The position numbers were made by a program, and so were the translations under genes. Positions 1-5,254 of a stretch of DNA of 11,663 bases are shown here, piece after piece. The stretch spans positions 1-11,663 of the forward strand of contig SKLB01000285.1 of the NCBI GenBank assembly GCA_007123465.1. The letters are read 5' to 3'. The notes below the pieces were generated by a model that made no database searches, was not told the origin of the DNA, and was given only the letters and a program-made list of their open reading frames with translations. The stretch's first letter is position 1; every line of letters starts with the position of its first letter. The DNA is from Spirochaetales bacterium. Lineage in GTDB: Bacteria; Spirochaetota; Spirochaetia; DSM-27196; PWMO01.

Positions 1-138
1 AAATCCTACAAGGCGGCCAAGGACCTGATTACCGAGCATCGCAAGACACTGAACAACATAGCCGAAGCGCTGCTGGAAAAAGAACAGCTCGGGGTTGAGG
101 AACTGAAGGCGCTGATCAACGCCGCAACAGGGTCCTGA
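1..138 (+). CDS. ftsH: FtsH-like ATP-dependent zinc metalloprotease, C-terminal fragment (5' end outside window)
   Basis: The window opens inside a reading frame that continues for 45 codons to a TGA at 136-138. The residues form a charged helical tail: A-x-x-L-x-x-x-R-x-x-L, then IAEALLEKEQLGVEELKALI. This is the usual C-terminus of the FtsH peptidase domain, where a last helix carrying LLEKExL and EEL follows the zinc protease core. FtsH is a membrane-anchored AAA+ hexamer that degrades misassembled membrane proteins and some short-lived regulators. The AAA+ domain and the HExxH zinc site lie upstream of the window, so the call rests on the tail alone. Other proteins can carry similar charged helices, so the family is likely but not proven. 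The gene converges with coaX across a 50-base spacer that contains a hairpin. Confidence 0.72.
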   Translation, partial: KSYKAAKDLITEHRKTLNNIAEALLEKEQLGVEELKALINAATGS

Positions 139-150
139 TTCTTATTGACT

Positions 151-175
151 GGTGCCAAAAATGTGCTTTTGGACC
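151..175. terminator. Hairpin between convergent ftsH and coaX; possible bidirectional terminator
   Basis: CCAAAA (155-160) pairs with TTTTGG (167-172) around the six-base loop ATGTGC. The stem extends through GGT (151-153) with ACC (173-175) if G154 is bulged, giving nine pairs. It sits in the 50-base spacer between two convergent stop codons, where a shared terminator is expected. There is no U tract after the stem in either direction, so it is not a textbook intrinsic terminator. It may instead protect 3' ends or act together with Rho. Confidence 0.42.
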
Positions 176-188
176 CCGCCGAGGGCCG

Positions 189-986
189 CTACGTCGCGCG
201 GGTAGACGCATCCTTTACGGACGACCGGTTCAGCTCGGCAATCACACGCAGACCGTCGAGCGTGAGCCACGCATCGACACTGTCTATAACCGTCAGCCGC
301 GACGCCATCTGCTCGGACAGACCGCCGGTCGCAATCACGTGGACCTGCCCGCCGATCTCGCGCTTTATCTGCGTCACTACGTGCGTTACCAGTCCTTCGT
401 AACCCATTACAATTCCCGCACGCAGCGCACTTGCGGTATCGGTACCAATCGCGCTATGCGGTTCACTCAGGTCGATCTCGGGCAACTGCGCAGTGCCGCT
501 GGACAGCGCCTGCGCCGCGGTGTTGAGCCCTGGTGCTATCGCCGCTCCCATAATAGCGCCATCTGCCGATACCGCAGTAAACGTCAGCGCGGTGCCGAAA
601 TCAACCACAATGCACGCGGTTTCCAGACGCGCGTACGCGGCCACCGCGTTGGCTACCAGATCGCTACCGAGTTCGGCCGGATTGCCAATGCCTATAGAGA
701 CGTTGAGCCTGATCCCGGGACGCACCACCAGGGCCTCCACGCCGGTCAACTCAAGTACCGCTGTCTGCACCGACTCTGTCAGCGATGGCACAACGCTCGA
801 AACCACCACCGAATCGACCGCGCCCGGATCCACACCGGCCTCGCGCAGCAGCCCCGATAGCGCCAGTCGGTATTCGTCGGCCATCCGGTCATGGACACTC
901 TGGATTCGAAAATGACACTCCACCGCCGTGTCACGGAACACACCGATGACAATGTTGGTATTGCCGATATCGATCGCAAGTAACAT
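189..986 (-). CDS. coaX: Type III pantothenate kinase
   Basis: This 265-residue cytoplasmic enzyme phosphorylates pantothenate with ATP, the first step of coenzyme A synthesis. Length and motifs fit CoaX of the ASKHA fold: the phosphate-binding DIGNTN at residues 6-11, a PAELGSD segment at 103-109 whose Asp109 aligns with the family's catalytic aspartate, VVDFGTALT at 127-135, the GYEGLV helix near 195-200, and a TGG turn at 220-222. The end has the usual LTLDGLRVIAELNR. Most CoaX proteins I recall have Arg after the catalytic Asp (GADR or GSDR); here it is Leu110. The ATG at 986 is supported by a strong GGAAGGG Shine-Dalgarno a few bases upstream. The gene diverges from the PilZ gene over 38 bases and shares an overlapping -10 region with it. 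Known family properties include monovalent cation dependence and insensitivity to CoA feedback; these are not visible in the sequence. Confidence 0.95.
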   Translation of the reverse strand: MLLAIDIGNTNIVIGVFRDTAVECHFRIQSVHDRMADEYRLALSGLLREAGVDPGAVDSVVVSSVVPSLTESVQTAVLELTGVEALVVRPGIRLNVSIGIGNPAELGSDLVANAVAAYARLETACIVVDFGTALTFTAVSADGAIMGAAIAPGLNTAAQALSSGTAQLPEIDLSEPHSAIGTDTASALRAGIVMGYEGLVTHVVTQIKREIGGQVHVIATGGLSEQMASRLTVIDSVDAWLTLDGLRVIAELNRSSVKDASTRAT

Positions 987-1001
987 AGCCCTTCCTTCTG
1001 T

Positions 1002-1009
1002 GTTATACT
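1002..1009. promoter_or_regulatory. Overlapping divergent -10 elements between coaX and the PilZ gene
   Basis: On the plus strand TATACT (1004-1009) is preceded by TG at 1001-1002 with one base between, forming an extended -10 (TGnTATACT). It lies 15 bases before the ATG at 1025. On the minus strand the same bases read TATAAC (1007-1002), five of six matches to consensus, about 15 bases before the coaX ATG at 986. Neither side has a convincing -35 hexamer at 16-18 bases, which suits an extended -10 for the plus promoter. Both predicted transcripts would have very short leaders. Confidence 0.5.
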
Positions 1010-1024
1010 GTGTAACGAGGTATC

Positions 1025-2032
1025 ATGTATTTACTGCAGGTGCAAGACGGGCAACGCGAGGTGATCCGGCGCGTCATGGAGGCCTACCGCGCGCGTCCGG
1101 TTGAGATACTGATCGTTGTCGCCGGGCTAATAGTGCTGATAGGCGGGTCGTTGGTCTATGTCCAACTCGAGCGGCGCCGGTACCGCAAGGAGCGTGGCCG
1201 CCGCGCCCAGGCTGCCTTTGAAGAAAAAGTCGAACAGCTGAAACTGCCGCCATCGTGGGTGGCAATTCTGGAACGGATGGCTCTCTATCTGCCGAATCGC
1301 GACGACAAATACCTTTTGCTGGAAAACGAGTGGATGTTCAACTCCTGTGCGCAGAAGGTGATGGAACAGGACGAGGCGCCTGCAGACGCCATAGCCGCGT
1401 TGCGGCTGCACCTGGGGTTTGCCCAGAACCGCGAAAAAGCCCCTAATTCAACGGTTCACCTGCCCGAGGCCAGCACAGTCTTCGTGCGTCGCGCCAAGGG
1501 AGAACGCCCGATACGCGGCCGCGTGATGTCGCCCGAGCCGCACGCCTTCCGCGTGGTTGTACCGCCCACAGAGCATTTCAAAGTCGGCTCCACGGTAGAT
1601 GTCTTCTACCAGAGTCACGCGGGTATTTTCCAGATCCACACCGTGGTCCAGAACGTAGAAGATAATGTCCTGTCGCTGCGTCATTCTGAATCGCTGACCC
1701 GCTATCAGCAGCGCAAGTACTTCCGGCGTAACGTGAGCATCCCGGTACTGGTCAAGCGCGCAGAATCGGATCAACCGGCGCTGCAGTCTACGCTTGCGGA
1801 TCTCGGCGGCGGCGGCGCCAGCATGCAAAATCCACAGCAGAAATTCAAAGCCGGTGACCGGCTCGAGCTGCGGTTTGCGGCAAACGCCACAGACCGCCTG
1901 CAGGTGATCGGCGAGGTCGTCCGTACTTCAAACAACGGGCAGACGCTGCACTTGCGCTTCACCTCAATCAGGGAATCGGTACGAGACAAGATCTTTCAGA
2001 CAATTTTCACACCGCGCAGTCAGGCCCGGTGA
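1025..2032 (+). CDS. Membrane-anchored PilZ-domain protein (YcgR-like), probable c-di-GMP receptor
   Basis: The 335-residue product starts with a charged stretch, then a single hydrophobic segment at about residues 26-46, a strongly basic stop-transfer run (ERRRYRKERGRR) and a helical, possibly coiled-coil region to about 140. Residues 150-225 look like the beta-rich PilZN/YcgR N-terminal domain (GSTVDVFYQSHAGIFQIHT). A C-terminal PilZ domain follows, with the RxxxR motif RKYFR at 230-234 in its usual place at the domain junction. The second PilZ motif, normally (D/N)xSxxG, is DLGGGG at 259-264, so Gly replaces Ser. PilZ proteins bind c-di-GMP and often control motility, exopolysaccharide or virulence; a YcgR-like brake acting from the membrane is an inference. 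The ATG at 1025 has GAGG upstream (1017-1020). It is divergent from coaX and convergent with the small acidic gene, and seems to be a single-gene unit. I recognise no standard symbol. Confidence 0.85.
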   Translation: MYLLQVQDGQREVIRRVMEAYRARPVEILIVVAGLIVLIGGSLVYVQLERRRYRKERGRRAQAAFEEKVEQLKLPPSWVAILERMALYLPNRDDKYLLLENEWMFNSCAQKVMEQDEAPADAIAALRLHLGFAQNREKAPNSTVHLPEASTVFVRRAKGERPIRGRVMSPEPHAFRVVVPPTEHFKVGSTVDVFYQSHAGIFQIHTVVQNVEDNVLSLRHSESLTRYQQRKYFRRNVSIPVLVKRAESDQPALQSTLADLGGGGASMQNPQQKFKAGDRLELRFAANATDRLQVIGEVVRTSNNGQTLHLRFTSIRESVRDKIFQTIFTPRSQAR

Positions 2033-2038
2033 TCAACG

Positions 2039-2072
2039 GCCGGTTACGGCTTGCAGCCGGGCAGCTACCGGC
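2039..2072. terminator. Two-tier hairpin after the PilZ gene; possible terminator
   Basis: An outer stem GCCGGT/ACCGGC (2039-2044 with 2067-2072) encloses an inner stem CGGCT/AGCCG (2047-2051 with 2055-2059) with loop TGC. The hairpin begins seven bases after the PilZ stop codon, in the 51-base spacer before the convergent small gene. No U tract follows on either strand, so intrinsic termination is uncertain. Confidence 0.3.
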
Positions 2073-2083
2073 GCGCACGCTTC

Positions 2084-2257
2084 TCAGACGTACTCGTCAA
2101 CCACCTGTCCGACCTGCGGGTCGGCTGCCGGTTCTGCCGGCGGCTCACTGTTGTCTGCCGCGGCCTGTTGCTCGGCCGCAACGGCGTCGGCTGCCTGATT
2201 GGGCTCGACCGCAGCCATGTTTGAGGCGGCCGGCGTGTACGCATCAATGGCTTCCAT
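2084..2257 (-). CDS. Small, highly acidic 57-residue protein of unknown function
   Basis: An ATG at 2257 opens a 57-codon frame ending in TGA at 2084-2086. It starts MEAIDAYTPAASNMAAVEPN and ends DPQVGQVVDEYV. The composition is extreme: 17 Ala, 11 Asp or Glu, and no Lys, Arg, His, Cys, Leu, Phe or Trp, giving a net charge near -11. The middle is an Ala/Gln/Glu/Pro-rich stretch that is probably disordered or weakly helical. There is no signal peptide or membrane segment. The main evidence that it is a gene is a near-perfect AAGGAGGG Shine-Dalgarno seven bases before the ATG, together with its place 27 bases after the GH65 stop on the same strand. The short terminal G-x-x-V-D-x-Y-V motif vaguely recalls tiny motility-associated proteins ending in G-x-x-(I/V)-D-x-x-A, but that is a weak resemblance and I assign no function. 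The antisense frame of similar length lacks a comparable ribosome site. Confidence 0.72.
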   Translation of the reverse strand: MEAIDAYTPAASNMAAVEPNQAADAVAAEQQAAADNSEPPAEPAADPQVGQVVDEYV

Positions 2258-2261
2258 ACCC

Positions 2262-2270
2262 GTGCCCTCC
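2262..2270 (-). promoter_or_regulatory. Strong Shine-Dalgarno of the small acidic gene
   Basis: Read on the minus strand, the sequence just before the ATG at 2257 is AAGGAGGG followed by a short spacer. It is the best ribosome-binding site in the window and decides both strand and start for the 57-codon gene. Confidence 0.75.
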
Positions 2271-2278
2271 TTGATTAG

Positions 2279-2307
2279 AGTATACTACCGTCCGGCCGGT
2301 TCATCAA
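2279..2307 (-). promoter_or_regulatory. Candidate sigma-70-type promoter for the small acidic gene
   Basis: On the minus strand, TTGATG (2307-2302) and TATACT (2284-2279) are separated by exactly 17 bases. They match the -35 consensus at four of six positions and the -10 consensus at five of six. The promoter lies inside the last codons of the GH65 gene, and the -10 ends just after its TAG stop. Transcription would begin around 2270-2273, giving a very short leader that starts almost at the Shine-Dalgarno. Confidence 0.45.
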
Positions 2308-4618
2308 ATCGCAGCGTGTGGGTAGTACCGGGAGCTACCTGCACGCGCGACTCAAACACCGCGCAGGCTACTGAAGCCTGGCTCGAAGCCTCCGAATTCA
2401 GCGTAAGCGAGTTGGGCGTTATCGCCACACTGAGTTTTGCGCCACGCAGCTCGACGTAGAAGCGCACTGTCTGCCAATGTTGGGGCATCCGTGGTGAAAA
2501 CCGGAGCTCGTCGTTCACCAGGCGCATATCGGCAAACCCCATCACCACAATCTGCCACGCCACGCCGCAGGCAGCAGTGTGAATACCACCGATGAAGGTA
2601 CCACCGCTGACCGCCTTGTTGGTGTTGAACAGATCCACCGTGGCTGAGCGGATGAAAAAGTCGTACGCCTTCTGCGAATAACCGAGCCAGGCGGCAACTA
2701 CGGCGTATACCGACGGGCTGAGCGACGATCCGTGCTGCGTGCGCGGCTCATAGTAGTCATAATTGGCGCGCATGGTTGCCGTATCGTAGGCGTCCGGGTG
2801 CAGCATGAACAGCTGAGCCACGTCGGCTTGCTTGGCCACCTGGGTTGGAACAGCAATTCCGTTGGGCCAACCCCAGTATTCACCGGGATCGATCAGGCGC
2901 TGCTGCAGGTCCCCGGGCAGGATATCTTCCAGTTGAAAGAAGCCATCAAACTGTTCGATCAATCCGGTCTGCGGATCTACCGGCTTGATATAGATCAGTT
3001 TATGCATCGCGCGCCACTCATCAACCTCGTCGCTGTTCATGCCGATTGCGCGCACCAGCTCCTCCAGCCTTTGCGGATGCTGTTCCTCAAGCATCTCCCA
3101 TGTCCGCAGCGCCACCCAGATCGCGTGACGCGCCATGTAATTGGTAAACGCGTTGTTATCAACGTTCTCGTGGTACTCGTCGGGGCCCAGCAGACGAATG
3201 AATTCAAAGCGGTTCTTGTCGCGTTTGAAATAGGCGTGCGACACCAGAAAACGCGCGATCTCGAATACCATCTCGGCGCCGTATTCGAGCATGAACTGCA
3301 GATCTTCGGTCACCGCGTAGTAGCGCCAGACGGTGAAGGCGATATCCGGCGAAATATGAATCTGCCAGTCGTTGAAGTGGTTACGAATCTTGCGCCCCGA
3401 CAGAACATCAACAAAGAAGTACGACGGACAGATCTCCTCGCCGCTGTCACCGCTTACCCAGGCGTAGAACGCACCGCGATAGCCGAGATCACGCGCCTTC
3501 TTGCGTGCACCGTCCAGGGTTCGATGACGGTAGACCAGAATCCTGCGTGCTACCGTCGGATCGGTAAACAGAAACATCGGCAGGTTGAAGATCTCCTGAT
3601 CCCAGAATGCGGCCCCCTGATAGGCCTGGCACGATAGCCCGCGGGCGCCGATCGGCAGGTGATCGGTGTGCGCCGGGGTGGCAATCAGATTGTGGTAGGT
3701 GTTGTAGCGCAACAGAGTCTCAGCCGTTGCATCTCCCTCGATCTGCACGGCGCTTCTGGCCCACTTCTGATCCCAGACGGCGCAGTGCCGCTGGTAGAGC
3801 TCCTGGTAACCACTACGCATAGCCGCACGCGCGGCCTCCGCGGCGGCGGCCGCGGGGTCTGCCACATCGTTGGAAGAATAGACCGACATGTAGTATTCGA
3901 GTTCCAGCGGCTGATCGGACCGTTCGAATGCCAGATCACGATAGGCACTGCGCTCTTCAAGGCGCACCTCTTCGCTCGCCGGCCGCGGGCCGCCAACCAG
4001 ACGGCACGCGTGCGCCACCACCACGCTGACACCGTACTCTCCGGTCACGGTCTCGACCACCAGACAATCCTGATGTGCGCGCGCCGAGTAGCTCGAGAAG
4101 TGCTCACCGTTGAGGCTCCATACCTCACCGTCTATCCCGAGGCGGATCTGGATCGGGTGTGCGCTTTGCACCTCGTAGCGCGCAACCAGCAGATGCAGAT
4201 TGTCATAACTGGCAAACCGGCGGTCACTGACTTCAGCGCAGACGGCGTCAGATTCTTCTGGCGCAATCCAGCGCAGCGTGCGCGAGTGCACCCCGTAGCG
4301 GAAGTCCAGGCTGCGACGGTACGCCTCCAGCGATCCTTCGAAGACCGACAACCGGCGGCCACCGATTGTGGCCTGCAGATAGAGCCCATTGGGTACGGTG
4401 CACAGCTCTTTCCAGGTACCGTCGGCGCTGTCGTAGGTGTCGCTTACCGTACAGCCCACGTACTCGCTTCTGGTCCACTCGGGGAAGGTTCCCCGGTAGC
4501 CGAGGTAGCCGTTCCCCACCATGTAGTTACTGCCGTTAGTAACGAGTTGCTCGGCGTCAAACCGTTGTTCCTCAATCTCCCACCCGGTTCGGGTGTAAAG
4601 ATTCTCTCTCAGCTGCAT
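2285..4618 (-). CDS. Glycoside hydrolase family 65 disaccharide phosphorylase (alpha-glucoside phosphorylase; exact substrate unresolved)
   Basis: The 777-residue product has the GH65 plan: an N-terminal beta-sandwich (about 1-270), a linker, an (alpha/alpha)6 barrel and a small C-terminal beta domain. Family enzymes cleave alpha-linked glucosides such as maltose, trehalose, kojibiose or nigerose with inorganic phosphate, giving beta-glucose 1-phosphate. Visible landmarks are FWDQEIF (Trp339 to Glu342), GPDEYHENVDNN with the predicted general acid Glu481 (Glu487 in Lactobacillus brevis maltose phosphorylase), AKQADV with Lys596-Gln597 in the glucose site, and HGSSLS at 629-634, the phosphate-binding loop. 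With the phosphate loop intact, a phosphorylase is more likely than a hydrolase. The segment SGRKIRNHFNDWQIHISPDIAF lies in the region that sets acceptor specificity, but I cannot read the acceptor from it. I chose the ATG at 4618 over one 20 codons upstream because it has GGGAG just upstream and lies 4 bases after the methyltransferase stop; the longer version would overlap that gene. No signal peptide: the enzyme is probably cytoplasmic. Confidence 0.9.
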   Translation of the reverse strand: MQLRENLYTRTGWEIEEQRFDAEQLVTNGSNYMVGNGYLGYRGTFPEWTRSEYVGCTVSDTYDSADGTWKELCTVPNGLYLQATIGGRRLSVFEGSLEAYRRSLDFRYGVHSRTLRWIAPEESDAVCAEVSDRRFASYDNLHLLVARYEVQSAHPIQIRLGIDGEVWSLNGEHFSSYSARAHQDCLVVETVTGEYGVSVVVAHACRLVGGPRPASEEVRLEERSAYRDLAFERSDQPLELEYYMSVYSSNDVADPAAAAAEAARAAMRSGYQELYQRHCAVWDQKWARSAVQIEGDATAETLLRYNTYHNLIATPAHTDHLPIGARGLSCQAYQGAAFWDQEIFNLPMFLFTDPTVARRILVYRHRTLDGARKKARDLGYRGAFYAWVSGDSGEEICPSYFFVDVLSGRKIRNHFNDWQIHISPDIAFTVWRYYAVTEDLQFMLEYGAEMVFEIARFLVSHAYFKRDKNRFEFIRLLGPDEYHENVDNNAFTNYMARHAIWVALRTWEMLEEQHPQRLEELVRAIGMNSDEVDEWRAMHKLIYIKPVDPQTGLIEQFDGFFQLEDILPGDLQQRLIDPGEYWGWPNGIAVPTQVAKQADVAQLFMLHPDAYDTATMRANYDYYEPRTQHGSSLSPSVYAVVAAWLGYSQKAYDFFIRSATVDLFNTNKAVSGGTFIGGIHTAACGVAWQIVVMGFADMRLVNDELRFSPRMPQHWQTVRFYVELRGAKLSVAITPNSLTLNSEASSQASVACAVFESRVQVAPGTTHTLRFDEPAGR

Positions 4619-4622
4619 CGAA

Positions 4623-5252
4623 TCACTCCCGTAGATTAGCGTGCGCCTTGCGTGCGATCCCCGACACCAGGACTCCACGCGCCGAGCGCTCCAGCTCTTC
4701 TATGACAAATCCGGTTTGCTCGATAAGCCGGACCGTCTCGCGCGTAAGATTGCATCCGCTATTGAGCCTGCGCCATAGCGGGTTGAGCGCACGCATTGGA
4801 GTGCGCAGCAGCCGAGACGGTGGCAACACGTGCTCAATGAAGAATATGCACCCGCCGGGCGTCAGCACTCGGTGGAGTTCGGCCATGCCGCGCCGGTTAT
4901 CCGCAACGCTGCAGAACACCAGGCTGAATACAACCGCATCGAAGCTGTTGTCAGCAAACTCCAGCTGCTCGACGCTTTGCCGCTGAAACTGTACATCCAC
5001 CGCATGCGGAAACGCGTAGTCGCGCAGCGAGGGCGGAAACTCGAGGTCCACCAGCGTCAGCTGTTCGATCCGCTGCCAACCAAAGAACGGCAGGTTAACC
5101 CCGGTTCCGCAGCCCACCTCCAATACGCGCCCGGCGGCCTGCGTGATCAACCGACGCCGGATGCGGCGCAAGTACAGCACCTCCAGCGGGTGCATCGACA
5201 CATCGAACAGCAGCGCCGAACAGCCGTTCCCGCACAGGCTCGCCGCGCACAC
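4623..5252 (-). CDS. Class I SAM-dependent methyltransferase, METTL7/UbiE-like
   Basis: The 209-residue product has the Rossmann-like SAM fold. Motif I is VLEVGCGTG at 43-51, an acidic post-I residue is Asp69 (LTLVDL), DNSFDAVVFSLVFCSV at 101-116 corresponds to motif II, and RVLTPGGCIFFIEHV at 128-142 to motif III. The C-terminal segment GCNLTRETVRLIEQTGF (166-182) closely recalls the Cx(L)TRET signature of METTL7-type methyltransferases, whose human members methylate thiols; bacterial relatives act on unknown small molecules or lipids. The substrate here is unknown. The start is a GTG at 5252, two bases after the stop of the symporter gene. It has no clear Shine-Dalgarno, which fits translational coupling; an ATG 19 codons later (before HPLE) is possible, but the FDxSxxPLE segment upstream of it looks homologous to the family N-terminus. 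The GH65 gene starts 4 bases after its stop. Confidence 0.85.
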   Translation of the reverse strand: MCAASLCGNGCSALLFDVSMHPLEVLYLRRIRRRLITQAAGRVLEVGCGTGVNLPFFGWQRIEQLTLVDLEFPPSLRDYAFPHAVDVQFQRQSVEQLEFADNSFDAVVFSLVFCSVADNRRGMAELHRVLTPGGCIFFIEHVLPPSRLLRTPMRALNPLWRRLNSGCNLTRETVRLIEQTGFVIEELERSARGVLVSGIARKAHANLRE

Positions 5253-5254
5253 CG

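Noticed and set aside
2065..2247. Alternative 60-codon minus-strand frame over the small acidic gene
   Set aside because: Arg/Pro-rich shadow without a ribosome site; the overlapping 57-codon frame starts correctly behind AAGGAGGG.
2732..3637. Plus-strand open frame of 301 codons opposite the GH65 catalytic region
   Set aside because: It is fully antisense to the catalytic barrel, with low-complexity composition and no start signals; a codon-bias shadow.
3659..4639. Long plus-strand open frame (326 codons) opposite the GH65 gene
   Set aside because: It is antisense to a gene with clear family motifs, has no ribosome site, and its product has no recognisable domain. Long antisense frames are expected in GC-rich coding DNA.
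4619..4678. Longer GH65 start giving a 797-residue product
   Set aside because: It would overlap the methyltransferase gene by 56 bases and adds a non-homologous leader, while the ATG at 4618 has its own GGGAG site.
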